Below, one piece after another: positions 33,677-42,783 of a stretch of 64,000 nt of DNA. The DNA lies in assembly GCA_029219245.1 (NCBI GenBank), contig JAQXTA010000050.1:82338-146337 (forward strand). Reading direction: 5' to 3'. Made by a program: the position numbers and the translations under genes. The DNA comes from Lachnospiraceae bacterium (lineage in GTDB: Bacteria > Bacillota > Clostridia > Lachnospirales > Lachnospiraceae). The notes below the pieces were generated by a model, which was not told where the DNA came from, did not search any database, and worked only from the letters and a program-made list of their open reading frames with translations. Position 1 is the first letter of the stretch, and each line of letters begins with the position of its first letter.

Positions 33677-34471
33677 TCAGCCCTGCGTAAACCGGGATAA
33701 GAATTGTCTGGTCCGTTCTTCCTTCGGATGTTCCATTACCTGAATGGGGTCGCCCTGCTCCAAAATATGTCCGTCATCCATGAAAATGACATGGTTGGCA
33801 ACATCTCTTGCAAAAGCCATTTCATGTGTGACAATAATCATGGTTGTTTTTTTGTTGGCAAGCTCCTTAATAACCTTTAACACTTCTCCGGTCAGTTCCG
33901 GATCAAGTGCGGAAGTGGGTTCATCAAAACAGAGAATATCCGGGTTTAAGGCGAGGGCACGTGCGATGGCAACCCGCTGACATTGCCCGCCGGAAAGCTG
34001 GTGCGGATAATTCTGCATACGATCGGACAAACCCATCTGTTTTAACAAGTTTATCGCTTGCGCTTCTATTTCCTGATGGATTTCCTTTTTTCTGGCTTTA
34101 TAATCCGGTTGTTCCTTTGCCAGAAGTTCTCCGGCTAGCATGACATTCTGCAATGCCGTATACTGCGGGAACAGATTGAAAGACTGAAATACCAGACCGA
34201 AGTGCAGCCGTTTTTTACGGATTTCCGACTCTTTTGTCGTAGAAGGAGAATCGGTATCCAATAAGGTCTCGCCGTTTACGCGGATAATGCCTGCATCCGG
34301 ACGTTCCAGAAAGTTCAAACAACGAAGCAACGTTGTTTTACCGCTTCCGGAAGAACCGATGATAGAAAGCACCTGACCTTTTTCCAGAGAAAAACTGATA
34401 TCCTTCAACACTTCCGTACCTTCAAAACATTTACGGATGTGTTCTACTTCTAAAATAGACATGGCATCCAA
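33677..34471 (-). CDS. Polar amino-acid ABC transporter, ATP-binding protein
   Basis: 264 residues, GlnQ/HisP type: Walker A GSSGSGKTT (about 37-45), Q loop LVFQSFNLFPQYTALQN, signature LSGGQCQRVAIARAL, Walker B ILCFDEPTSALDPEL, H-loop IIVTHEMAFARDVA. It powers uptake of a polar amino acid. The start is M1 (MDAMSILEVEHIRK) or M4. It is last in a three-gene minus-strand operon (binding protein, permease, ATPase) and ends at the shared terminator. Confidence 0.94.
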   Translation of the reverse strand: MDAMSILEVEHIRKCFEGTEVLKDISFSLEKGQVLSIIGSSGSGKTTLLRCLNFLERPDAGIIRVNGETLLDTDSPSTTKESEIRKKRLHFGLVFQSFNLFPQYTALQNVMLAGELLAKEQPDYKARKKEIHQEIEAQAINLLKQMGLSDRMQNYPHQLSGGQCQRVAIARALALNPDILCFDEPTSALDPELTGEVLKVIKELANKKTTMIIVTHEMAFARDVANHVIFMDDGHILEQGDPIQVMEHPKEERTRQFLSRFTQG

Positions 34472-34477
34472 CCTCCT

Positions 34478-35164
34478 TTATCGAAAATAGTTCAATTTCT
34501 TTTCCAGACGTCCAAGCAGAACCGTCAAAATGCCGTTACAAATAAGATAGTAAACAGCGGTAAAGAAAAGGGGCCAGATAGCTCCGGAAATTCCCTGGGA
34601 ACCTTTCATGAATGCCTGACCTGCCCAGATGATTTCCTGTAAGGCTATAATACGGGCAAGTGAGGTGTCTTTTACGAGGGTAATAATCTCATTGGACATT
34701 GGCGGAACAATTCGTTTAATCATCTGCAATAAAGTTACCTTGAAAAAAATCTGGTTTTTTGTCATGCCGAGTACCAGTCCTGCTTCCGTCTGACCGATAG
34801 GAACACCCTGAATACCGCCCCGGTAAATTTCGGAGAAGTAACAGGCATAGTTCAGAATAAAGGAAACGGATGCCGCGAAAAAGCGACCGGTTTCACCGCC
34901 GCCCCAGATTGGATTGTGCAGTACCAGTCCGGGAAAATAATAAATAATCAACAGCTGGATCATAAGCGGTGTACCGCGAACAATCCAGACAATGATTTTG
35001 GTAAAACAACTAAGCGGTTTGAAACGGGACATTGAACCGAAGGCAATTACTAATCCAAGTGGGAATGCCCCGATTAAGGTTACAAAAAATAACTTCAATG
35101 TCTGTAAAAAACCAATATTTAAAGCATGAATAACAATGGGAAATTGTTCCAGAAACAGTTCCAT
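34478..35164 (-). CDS. Polar amino-acid ABC transporter, permease
   Basis: 228 residues with about five spans, the His/Glu/Gln/Arg permease type. The conserved EAA loop is SEIYRGGIQGVPIGQTEAGL, followed by MTKNQIFFKVTLLQMIKRIV. A single permease gene implies a homodimeric channel. It sits between the binding protein and the ATPase (6 bp upstream of the ATPase start), as usual for this family. Confidence 0.93.
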   Translation of the reverse strand: MELFLEQFPIVIHALNIGFLQTLKLFFVTLIGAFPLGLVIAFGSMSRFKPLSCFTKIIVWIVRGTPLMIQLLIIYYFPGLVLHNPIWGGGETGRFFAASVSFILNYACYFSEIYRGGIQGVPIGQTEAGLVLGMTKNQIFFKVTLLQMIKRIVPPMSNEIITLVKDTSLARIIALQEIIWAGQAFMKGSQGISGAIWPLFFTAVYYLICNGILTVLLGRLEKKLNYFR

Positions 35165-35199
35165 GAGCTTATCCTGTTTTCTCCTTTCGGCGAAATATC

Positions 35200-36045
35200 T
35201 TACTGTTCTACAATAGCAGCCTGAACACCATAGGTCTCAGCGCATGTCATCATGGAACCGTCTGCGTAGCTTTCTGCAAAGAAATTATTTAAGGAAGCTG
35301 CAAGGTCGGAGCCTTTCCGGAAACCAACACCATATTCTTCCTTATTTAAACCGATTGTATAAGTCAGGTCAGCATAGCCGGTGCCTTCTCCTACCATAGC
35401 AGCAGCCATCAGGGAATCAATAATAGCGGCATCGGAGGTTCCGGCAGCTACTTCCATTAAGGCATCAGACTGTGCTTTGACAGGGGTGTAATTAAGACCA
35501 AGAGCAGTTGCCTGTTCTTCACCCGCACTGCCTGCTTCTACAGCAAAGCTCAAGTCGGTAAGGCTTGCTTCATCCTGATATTGATCTGCAACATCAGTTG
35601 GCACGATAACAACCTGCGCATTGTTGCAGTAAGCATTGGAACATTCCATAGCACTTGTTACTTCATCGGTAAGTGTCATGCCGTTCCATACGCAGTCGAT
35701 TGTTTTACCATCTAATTCCATAATTTTGTTATCCCAGTCAATTTCTACGAATTCAACATCAACACCGAGATATTTTGCATAGGCTTTTGCCATGTCGGCA
35801 TCAAAGCCAATCCATTCACCATTTTCATCCTTGTAATCCATTGGGGCAAAATCGGTAATTCCGACTACCAGAGTCCCTTTGTTCAGAACATACGTTAAAT
35901 CGCTTTCTTCCGAAGCGGTTTCCTCCGCAACAGTTTCTTCGGTAGAAGCAACTGCCTCTGTGGTTTCTGCTGTTTCAGTGTTTCCGCAGCCGATGAGAGA
36001 TAAAGTCATCATCAGGGCGGCTGTCATAGCAATCTTTTTTTTCAT
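35200..36045 (-). CDS. Polar amino-acid ABC transporter, substrate-binding lipoprotein
   Basis: 281 residues from the ATG at 36045, which has GGAGG just upstream on the minus strand; a start four codons further up is unlikely. Lipoprotein signal ends LSLIGC (Cys about 19). A Thr/Glu/Ala-rich linker follows (about 22-48), then the SBP_bac_3 fold with GTLVVGITDFAPMDYKDENG and KTIDCVWNGMTLTDE. The ligand is a polar amino acid of unknown identity. Confidence 0.93.
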   Translation of the reverse strand: MKKKIAMTAALMMTLSLIGCGNTETAETTEAVASTEETVAEETASEESDLTYVLNKGTLVVGITDFAPMDYKDENGEWIGFDADMAKAYAKYLGVDVEFVEIDWDNKIMELDGKTIDCVWNGMTLTDEVTSAMECSNAYCNNAQVVIVPTDVADQYQDEASLTDLSFAVEAGSAGEEQATALGLNYTPVKAQSDALMEVAAGTSDAAIIDSLMAAAMVGEGTGYADLTYTIGLNKEEYGVGFRKGSDLAASLNNFFAESYADGSMMTCAETYGVQAAIVEQ

Positions 36046-36092
36046 AATTTCCTCCATCCTTTTCTACTATATATTATATAAAATACGTTATC

Positions 36093-36121
36093 ATATTAGC
36101 AGTTTACTAAAGTAAAGTCAA
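36093..36121 (-). promoter_or_regulatory. Promoter of the amino-acid ABC operon
   Basis: On the minus strand TTGACT (36121-36116), 17-bp spacer, TAATAT (36098-36093). A small dyad TTTAC-TTTA-GTAAA lies in the spacer and could be an operator. The -35 overlaps the end of the upstream hydrolase gene. Confidence 0.65.
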
Positions 36122-37264
36122 TACGGCATATGCCGCATCTGCCATGGTCTGATAAGCATTGGTACTTGGATGCAGATGGTCCCCGCTGTCAAAACCTTTT
36201 GCAAAAGCGGCAGGGTTCTGTTCATCCCGCAAAGCCTTGTCAAAATCAATGCAACCGTCAATCAGTGAGGTACGGCGAATCCATTCGTTTACTTCGTTTT
36301 TCATATCTTCCCGGAATGGGGCATAAGTGCGCCAACCGTAAATCGGAAGCAGTGTACCCATATAGACAGCAAGGTTAAGTTTTCTTGCTTCTTTCACATA
36401 CCGGGTAAGCCCATCTGTCAGTTCCTGCACCGTAGGCAGGTCGCTCATAGGGCGGAATGGATTGACATCGGTTCCTACCGGGTGAATGATGTCGTTGATA
36501 CCTTGCTGGATAATGACCGTATCGGCACCGGCTACCGTTAGCTCCCGCGGAACGCGGTGATTTCCCTGTAAGCCGTAGGATTCGTAAGTAATACAATGAT
36601 ATTCCCGGAGAATCCGGGTACCGCTGGCGGCGCGGCGGATAACAGAAGCATTGGTGATGCCTTCTCTTTTTAATTTTAAGGTAAGGTAATCGGGCCAGTC
36701 CTGTGCGGTAATGGAATCACCGTAGCAGATGATGGCATGATTTTTTTCTTCCGTAAGAATGTCGATTGTACTCAGAAAATAATACCAGTTGGTTTTTCTT
36801 GTGGTAGAAAGCGGCAGAGTTTCTTCGCCACACACATCACCAACGGAATAGAAACCTCCGGAAAGCGGGCCGGTTATAAGAACGGCAGAGCGCATCTGGG
36901 TAAAATCGGACAGATAGAAGCTTATTGTTAGTGTCTGCCCTGCCTGTACAGGAAAAGAAACCGCATCACTTAAGAGTGTCTGACCAGACGGAATGGTACA
37001 GGAAGGTTGTCCGTTAAAGGTTATGGTGGCAGTTGTTGTGGTGTCAATGCTGCGTTCTCCTGTAGAAACGGCAACAACAGCGCGCGTAATGGCAATCGCC
37101 TCTGTGCCGCAGAAATTGTCAAAGGTAAACCGGAGTGCGCTGCCGCTAAAGGGTGCGTACACCGGATAGCGGAGAGTCAGATTTTTGCTGTATTCCTCCG
37201 CCTTGTGTTCGGCAATTGACATGGCATTGCCCCACATGGCGGTCCATTTTGTATTGTCTGGCAT
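36107..37264 (-). CDS. SGNH/GDSL-family hydrolase
   Basis: 385 residues. The N-terminal ~170 residues form a beta-rich accessory domain (YPVYAPFSGSALRFTFDNF). The SGNH domain follows with block I IICYGDSITAQDW (nucleophile Ser), block III QQGINDIIHPVG (Asn) and block V DSGDHLHPS (Asp/His). No signal peptide is seen, so it is probably a cytoplasmic esterase/deacetylase, perhaps acting on acylated sugars (inference). AAAGGAGC precedes the ATG. Confidence 0.85.
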   Translation of the reverse strand: MPDNTKWTAMWGNAMSIAEHKAEEYSKNLTLRYPVYAPFSGSALRFTFDNFCGTEAIAITRAVVAVSTGERSIDTTTTATITFNGQPSCTIPSGQTLLSDAVSFPVQAGQTLTISFYLSDFTQMRSAVLITGPLSGGFYSVGDVCGEETLPLSTTRKTNWYYFLSTIDILTEEKNHAIICYGDSITAQDWPDYLTLKLKREGITNASVIRRAASGTRILREYHCITYESYGLQGNHRVPRELTVAGADTVIIQQGINDIIHPVGTDVNPFRPMSDLPTVQELTDGLTRYVKEARKLNLAVYMGTLLPIYGWRTYAPFREDMKNEVNEWIRRTSLIDGCIDFDKALRDEQNPAAFAKGFDSGDHLHPSTNAYQTMADAAYAVLTLL

Positions 37265-37377
37265 AAAAATTGCTCCTTTATCATTTTGATGGTGCGAATT
37301 GCACTTTTCTTCGTTTTATGGTCTAATAATACCAGAAAATATTATAGCAGAGAATCGGAAAGAGAAAAGATTAAATT

Positions 37378-38076
37378 ATGATAAAAACATATTTTATGGA
37401 TATCAGGCAATTGCAGGAGAATACAGTCTATGAGAAAGCACTTTCCCATATTTCTCCTTACAGGCGGCAGAAGATTGCATTGTTGAAGCATCAGAAGGAT
37501 AAAGACAGAAGTCTTGCAGCAGCATTATCACTTCATCAGGCACTTACAGAATACGGGTTAGAGGAGCGGATGATGGAGTATGATATCGGGGAGCAGGGAA
37601 AACCGTATTTCCGTTATCACCCGGAAATCTGTTTCTCCCTTTCCCATTCCGGGGATTATGCCATCTGCAGCATTGGAGAGGAAACCATCGGAAATGATAT
37701 TGAACAGATACGGGACGGAAGGCTACGGGTAGCAGAGCGTTTCTTTGCAGAAGATGAGGTTTTGTGGATAAAACAGGCAGAAACAGCGGAAGAAAAGGAT
37801 GAGAGAATGTTCCGTCTCTGGACTTTGAAAGAAAGCTTCTTAAAGGTAACGGGACTTGGCATGTCATTGCCATTAAAGGATTTCACTGTCTCTATTACAG
37901 GAAATGGAACCGTCCGGATCAGGCAAAGTGTTGATGAAAAAAATTATTTTGCCAAAGAATATCAGATGCCTGTGTTAGAAAGTGAGGGATATAAAATTTC
38001 GGTGTGCAGTACATCCGATGACTTTGCAATGGAGATAGAACAGACGCAGGTTCGGAATATTATCGGAATGCTGTGA
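37378..38076 (+). CDS. 4'-phosphopantetheinyl transferase (Sfp type)
   Basis: 232 residues. Both Sfp motifs are present: IGNDIEQIRDGRL (Mg-binding Asp/Glu) and FRLWTLKESFLKVTGLGMSL. It moves the phosphopantetheine arm of CoA to carrier proteins. No PKS/NRPS or acp gene is adjacent, so its partner is elsewhere. The ATG start at 37378 has only AAAGAGAAAAGA upstream, a weak site. Confidence 0.9.
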   Translation: MIKTYFMDIRQLQENTVYEKALSHISPYRRQKIALLKHQKDKDRSLAAALSLHQALTEYGLEERMMEYDIGEQGKPYFRYHPEICFSLSHSGDYAICSIGEETIGNDIEQIRDGRLRVAERFFAEDEVLWIKQAETAEEKDERMFRLWTLKESFLKVTGLGMSLPLKDFTVSITGNGTVRIRQSVDEKNYFAKEYQMPVLESEGYKISVCSTSDDFAMEIEQTQVRNIIGML

Positions 38077-38100
38077 AAATCTAATTAGAATCGAAGGAAG

Positions 38101-38130
38101 GTATATATTTTGGGAGATTTGCAGATACTA
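38101..38130 (+). promoter_or_regulatory. Probable sigma-G/F-type promoter of spoVAD
   Basis: GTATA (38101-38105), 18-bp spacer, GATACTA (38124-38130), close to the forespore sigma-G pattern (GYATA / CATWMTA). It would start transcription near 38137, leaving ATG 38171 as the usable start. Read by eye only. Confidence 0.5.
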
Positions 38131-38170
38131 CTTCCGGAAAGATAACATGGAACGGAAGGAGCATTTGCAA

Positions 38171-39187
38171 ATGTTTGGGAAACAAAGTATTCAGTTTGAA
38201 AATCCGCCTTTTTTAGTAAACAGTGGCTCAATTGTAGGCAGCAAAGAGGGACAGGGCCCGATGGGAAAGCTGTTTGATAGGGTGGGACAGGATGACATGT
38301 TTGGAGCACAGACATGGGAAGAGGCAGAAAGTACGCTGCAGAAGGAGGCTGTGCAGATTGTACTGGAGAAAGAGAATATGAAAATAGAGGAGATTGAGCT
38401 TCTTTTTGCAGGCGACTTGCTGGGACAGTCAATTGCCAGCAGTTTTGGAATTGCTTCTTTTCAAACACCGCATATCGGTTTGTACGGAGCCTGTTCTACC
38501 TGTGGACTTTCCATTGCGGTGGGAAGCCTGACGATAGCCGGTGGCTTTGCGGACAAGGTTATTTGTGTTACCTCCAGTCATTTTGCCAGTGCGGAGAAAG
38601 AATTCCGGTTTCCTTTGGCGTATGGGAATCAGCGACCGCTTTCTGCAACCTGGACGGTAACGGGAAGTGCCGCTTTTCTGTTAGCCTCCAGACCGGACCG
38701 GACAGCGCGTGCTGTGGTAAGCGGTGTAACTTTTGGGAAAATCATGGATTATGGATTAAAGGATTCCATGAATATGGGAGCTTGCATGGCTCCTGCTGCA
38801 GTAGATACCATAAGACAGCATTTACAGGATTTTGGCAGGAAGCCGGAGGATTATGATAAAATCATTACCGGAGATTTGGGAGTGGTCGGTCAGAAACTCT
38901 TATTTGAATTGTTAGCCAAAGATGGGATTGATATCAAAAAACAGCATATGGACTGTGGCATGGAGATTTTCGACAGTGAGAAGCAGAATACGAATGCGGG
39001 TGGTTCCGGTTGTGGCTGTGCAGCAGTTACTTTATCAGCGTATATTCTGAAAAAGTTAGAAGAAGGTGTCTGGAAGCGGGTTCTTTTCCTGCCGACCGGA
39101 GCACTTCTTAGCAAAACCAGCTTTAACGAAGGACAGTCAATTCCGGGAATTGCCCATGCTGTTGTATTGGAGCATTGGAAAGGTTAA
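38171..39187 (+). CDS. spoVAD: Stage V sporulation protein AD
   Basis: 338 residues from ATG 38171, preceded by GGAAGGAG; an ATG at 38147 lies too near the likely transcription start. It has the thiolase-like SpoVAD fold with GACSTCGLSIAVGSLTIAGG, TSSHFASAEKEFRFPLAYG, ACMAPAAVDTIRQH and GGSGCGCAAVTLSAYILKKL. The length equals the Bacillus protein. SpoVAD binds dipicolinic acid in the SpoVA channel. Unusually it stands alone here, 27 kb from spoVAC and 3.6 kb from spoVAE, behind its own forespore-type promoter. Confidence 0.93.
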   Translation: MFGKQSIQFENPPFLVNSGSIVGSKEGQGPMGKLFDRVGQDDMFGAQTWEEAESTLQKEAVQIVLEKENMKIEEIELLFAGDLLGQSIASSFGIASFQTPHIGLYGACSTCGLSIAVGSLTIAGGFADKVICVTSSHFASAEKEFRFPLAYGNQRPLSATWTVTGSAAFLLASRPDRTARAVVSGVTFGKIMDYGLKDSMNMGACMAPAAVDTIRQHLQDFGRKPEDYDKIITGDLGVVGQKLLFELLAKDGIDIKKQHMDCGMEIFDSEKQNTNAGGSGCGCAAVTLSAYILKKLEEGVWKRVLFLPTGALLSKTSFNEGQSIPGIAHAVVLEHWKG

Positions 39188-39254
39188 AAACAGTTGAAAA
39201 ACCGCGTGCCCGAATATATAATGGAAATAGTAGCAGATTAAAGGACATATTACG

Positions 39255-41555
39255 ATGAGTTTATATATTGCACTATTTCTTTTTGCCATCAGCATCCTGA
39301 TTCTTATCTGGGGATTCAAGGCCGGGATGCTTCATAATGGGCGTAACAAACAGAACGATGCATATTTTATCATGTCACTGTCGGTATGTATGTGGACCGG
39401 CTCTCTGGCAATGATGATGCTATGCCCGAAAGAACAGGCTGTTTTTTATGTGGCACTCAGCATCTGGGGTGTAATTCAGTTTACGGTTCAGGTGCTTCTT
39501 TTCATGCTGGCGCTATATGCAGAATCACGGTTTTATAAAATTATGAGGGTTTTGTGTCCGCTTGTCGGTATGCTTGTATGGGCAGCCCGCGTTTTCGGGA
39601 ATGGTTCGATTCTGGTAGAAACCAAATTCGGAACATCCTATAAAGACAGGGTATGTATGGCCAATTATTTTTTTTATGGTTATATTTTTTTGCTGGCGAT
39701 TGGTGCGATTATTGTATTATGTTATTACCGCAGAAGAGCAGTACTGCATAGAGAAAAGATATGCTTAAATCTTTGGATTGGCATGATTATCCTTTTCGCA
39801 ATCGGATTAAATGGTGTCTGCTTCTTTAATATGTTCCGGGGAATGCCTACCACACCCTTTGAAGGGGTTGTCGGTTGTATCGCGGATTTGTGTTTCTATT
39901 TTATTGCAGACTATGCAGATATGATGGAAATGCCCAGAACCAAAGTGGAATCCTATGTTACTTCTTATCTTACTACCCCGGTTGTGTTTGTGGATTATGC
40001 GGGAGATGTTACATATTATAATGAATCGTTTGAGAAGTTCTTTCAGCTGGAAAATGAGAAAATTATCGGAACCAAAATATTTTATGACAGTATTCTGACG
40101 GAAGCCACCTTAGAGGAAGCCATCGAATATGTCCGGAAGATGGGATGGAGTGAAGGCTCTTTTTCGGCCAAGACAAAGGATGGCAAACACGATCTGGACA
40201 TTAAGTATACGATTCTGTATGACCGTTTCGGGGATACAAGATGTGTTATCAATATTATTAATGATGTAACAGAGACACAAAATCTTTTGCGGGATTTGGA
40301 AAAACAGAAGGCACTTGCGGAAGAACACCGTATGGAAGCGGTACATGCCAATCAGGCGAAAAGTGATTTCCTGGCACATATGAGTCATGAAATCAGAACG
40401 CCGATGAATGCCATTATCGGTATGAACGAAATGGTTATGCGGGAAGAAATATCCGATAAGGCGGCCCAGTATTCGCAGGATATCTACAATGCGGGACAAA
40501 CCTTGTTGGCGATTATTAACGATATTCTGGATTTATCCAAAATTGAATCCGGCAAGATGGAAATTGTACCGGTAACTTATGAATTAAGCTCTCTGTTAAA
40601 TGATGTGCTTAACATGGTTGCCAAAAAGGTGCAGGATAAAGGTCTGCACCTTACGACAGATATTGCATCCGATATACCGTATCAGCTGTGCGGCGATGAA
40701 GTAAGAATCCGGCAGATTATATTGAATCTGGTCAATAATGCGGTTAAGTATACGATGGAAGGAACCGTTACTTTAAAGGTTGACTGGGAGCAGCGAAGTG
40801 AGAAAAAAATGGACTTAAGGATTGCGGTAATGGATACCGGCATCGGCATCCGGCAAGAAGATTTACAGAAATTGTTCCAAAGCTTTCAAAGAGTCGATTT
40901 GCGTGTTAACCGGAATATTGAGGGAACCGGGCTTGGTCTTTCGATTACCAGACAGCTGGCAGAGCAGATGGATGGCAGAATTGACGTAGAGAGTGAATAT
41001 GGGAAGGGTTCCACTTTTTCCGTAGTCATACCACAGGAAATTGTAAATTCTACCCCTATGGGAGATTTTTCTGAGGCTTATAAGAAGATGCACCGCAAAC
41101 ATGATCGGGTGGTAGAAGAATTTACGGCACCGGATGCCAGAATGCTGATTGTTGATGATAACAGAGTAAACCTGGTTGTTGCCAAAGGGTTGATTAAATC
41201 TACGAAAATACAGATGGATACGGTATTGAGTGGAGCTGAGGCTCTGGAAAGAGTGAAAAAGAATCAGTATCAGATTATACTGTTAGACCATATGATGCCG
41301 GGAATGGACGGTATGGAAACGCTCAGACGCATGCAGGAACAGGAAGAAAACGCCAGCAGGGATGCGGCAATAATTGCCATGACTGCCAATGCTATTTCTG
41401 GTTCCAGAGAGCAATACCTTGCAGCAGGCTTTCGGGATTATTTATCCAAACCGATTGATGCCATACGTTATATGGAAATGGTGAAAAGGTATCTACCGGA
41501 GGATATGATAAAGCCGATTGGAGGGACGGTAGAAGATGCGGGAAATGGAATTTAA
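39255..41555 (+). CDS. Membrane hybrid histidine kinase with receiver domain
   Basis: 766 residues. About seven N-terminal spans (1-215) form a 7TM-type sensor. A PAS domain follows (about 235-345, VFVDYAGDVTYYNESFEKFF), then HisKA with MSHEIRTPMNAIIGMNEM (His378), and HATPase (NLVNNAVKYT, DTGIGI, GTGLGLSI). The C-terminal receiver has LLDHMMPGMDGME (Asp678) and Lys in SKPID. No Hpt or output regulator is adjacent, so the final target is unknown. It lies just after spoVAD and overlaps the next small ORF by 20 bp. Confidence 0.93.
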   Translation: MSLYIALFLFAISILILIWGFKAGMLHNGRNKQNDAYFIMSLSVCMWTGSLAMMMLCPKEQAVFYVALSIWGVIQFTVQVLLFMLALYAESRFYKIMRVLCPLVGMLVWAARVFGNGSILVETKFGTSYKDRVCMANYFFYGYIFLLAIGAIIVLCYYRRRAVLHREKICLNLWIGMIILFAIGLNGVCFFNMFRGMPTTPFEGVVGCIADLCFYFIADYADMMEMPRTKVESYVTSYLTTPVVFVDYAGDVTYYNESFEKFFQLENEKIIGTKIFYDSILTEATLEEAIEYVRKMGWSEGSFSAKTKDGKHDLDIKYTILYDRFGDTRCVINIINDVTETQNLLRDLEKQKALAEEHRMEAVHANQAKSDFLAHMSHEIRTPMNAIIGMNEMVMREEISDKAAQYSQDIYNAGQTLLAIINDILDLSKIESGKMEIVPVTYELSSLLNDVLNMVAKKVQDKGLHLTTDIASDIPYQLCGDEVRIRQIILNLVNNAVKYTMEGTVTLKVDWEQRSEKKMDLRIAVMDTGIGIRQEDLQKLFQSFQRVDLRVNRNIEGTGLGLSITRQLAEQMDGRIDVESEYGKGSTFSVVIPQEIVNSTPMGDFSEAYKKMHRKHDRVVEEFTAPDARMLIVDDNRVNLVVAKGLIKSTKIQMDTVLSGAEALERVKKNQYQIILLDHMMPGMDGMETLRRMQEQEENASRDAAIIAMTANAISGSREQYLAAGFRDYLSKPIDAIRYMEMVKRYLPEDMIKPIGGTVEDAGNGI

Positions 41556-41766
41556 GATGGAGCGCCCCGGTCTGTTAAAACAAGGCGACCATATTACGGT
41601 AACAGAAGGGGTGTTGCCAAGTAACTATTATTATACAATAGATCCTTCTCTTGCAATGTCGGGAAATTATCCGTTTCGTGAAAGGATGCTGGAAAGAGAA
41701 GGAGAAGTTTTAGAGGTCATTGAAAACGCCAGAGGGTTCTATGTTAAGGCAAGATTTGGCGAATAA
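41536..41766 (+). CDS. Small conserved-looking protein overlapping the hybrid kinase
   Basis: 76 residues, starting within the last codons of the kinase gene, with GGAGGGA nine bases before the ATG. The product (RPGLLKQGDHITVTEGVLPS, then REGEVLEVIENARGFYVKA) reads like a small beta-barrel domain without membrane span or Cys. It could be a partner or output of the kinase (inference from overlap only). No family recognised. Confidence 0.6.
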   Translation: MREMEFKMERPGLLKQGDHITVTEGVLPSNYYYTIDPSLAMSGNYPFRERMLEREGEVLEVIENARGFYVKARFGE

Positions 41767-41790
41767 AATAAAAGGAAAGAGGAGATTATT

Positions 41791-42168
41791 ATGTTAAAAA
41801 AAGTAGCAACCGACAAAGCACCGGCAGCAATCGGACCGTATTCACAGGGAATCATTGCAGATAAGATGTTGTTTGCATCCGGACAGATTCCGATTAATCC
41901 GGCGACCGGGGAAATTACCGGAAGCAATATAACCGAGCAGGCAGAGCAGGCAATTAAGAATGTTGGGGAAATATTGAAGGAAGCGGGAGCCGATTATTCC
42001 AAAGTGGTAAAGACGACCTGCTTCTTGGCGGAAATGGCAGATTTTGCCGCCTTTAATGCCGTTTATGAAAAATATTTTACCGAAAAACCGGCAAGAAGCT
42101 GTGTGGCAGTCAAACAGCTTCCCAAGGATGTACTTTGCGAGGTAGAAGTCATTGCTTACCTTGGATAA
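41791..42168 (+). CDS. ridA: RidA family reactive-intermediate deaminase
   Basis: 125 residues, the YjgF/RidA fold: APAAIGPYSQGI at the start, FASGQIPINPATGEI, and the catalytic-Arg motif ARSCVAVKQLPKDVLCEVEV at the end. RidA hydrolyses reactive enamines/imines made by PLP enzymes such as threonine dehydratase. AAAGAGGAG precedes the ATG. It overlaps the next gene by 17 bp. Confidence 0.95.
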   Translation: MLKKVATDKAPAAIGPYSQGIIADKMLFASGQIPINPATGEITGSNITEQAEQAIKNVGEILKEAGADYSKVVKTTCFLAEMADFAAFNAVYEKYFTEKPARSCVAVKQLPKDVLCEVEVIAYLG

Positions 42169-42670
42169 GAAAGAAAATCTGGTTTTAATCGGTATGCCGG
42201 GAGCCGGGAAGAGTACCGTTGGTGTTGTGCTGGCCAAAAAACTGGGCTTTTCTTTTCTGGATTCCGATCTGGTCATTCAGGAAAGGGAAGGAAAGGTGCT
42301 TCATGAGATTATTTCCGAAAAAGGACTGGATGGCTTTTTACAGGTAGAAGAGGAAGTCAATGCCTCCCTTTTGGTTTCCCGCTGTGTCATTGCAACCGGC
42401 GGCAGTGTGATTTACGGAGAAAAGGCAATGAAACATCTGAAGGATATCGGTAAAATCGTTTATCTGCAGCTGCCATGTGAGGAGATTGCCGAGAGACTGG
42501 GAGATTTAAACCAGCGAGGTGTTGCCTTAAAAGAGGGACAGAGTCTGGAAGCACTTTATGAGGAACGGATTCCGCTTTATGAGAAGTATGCGGATATGAC
42601 AATTGCCTGTAAGCAGAAAATGCTACGGGAGATTGTAGAAGAAATTGCTCGTAACTTCGCAGATTTATGA
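42152..42670 (+). CDS. Shikimate kinase-like P-loop kinase
   Basis: 172 residues with TTG start (42152, GAGGTAGAAG upstream; TTG 42161 is an alternative). Walker A is GMPGAGKST. FLDSDLVIQEREGKVLHEII matches the shikimate-binding DxD/R region, and IATGGSVIYGEKAM matches the GGG-type motif with GGS instead of GGG. The later YEERIPLYEKYADMTI is also AroK-like. No other aro gene is nearby, and the altered GGS leaves room for another substrate. It is coupled to ridA by overlap. Confidence 0.75.
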   Translation: MLTLDKKENLVLIGMPGAGKSTVGVVLAKKLGFSFLDSDLVIQEREGKVLHEIISEKGLDGFLQVEEEVNASLLVSRCVIATGGSVIYGEKAMKHLKDIGKIVYLQLPCEEIAERLGDLNQRGVALKEGQSLEALYEERIPLYEKYADMTIACKQKMLREIVEEIARNFADL

Positions 42671-42733
42671 GCAAATGGTGATATCGAAAAGCTAAGAGAT
42701 GAAACAGGTATAAAAGATGCATGAATGCAGAAA

Positions 42734-42763
42734 ATAACAGATAGAAATATCTGTTATTTTTTT
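42734..42763 (+). terminator. Rho-independent terminator
   Basis: ATAACAGATA / TATCTGTTAT with a GAAA loop and a T run. It separates the ridA/kinase pair from spoVAE. Confidence 0.9.
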
Positions 42764-42783
42764 GTGGAAAGGAGAAGAGGAAA

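Noticed and set aside
42708..42736. Sigma-F-like promoter (GTATA ... GCAGAAAATA) before spoVAE
   Set aside because: A strong terminator (42734-42763) would lie immediately after the start site, so the promoter would be unproductive; the spacer of 14 bp is also short.
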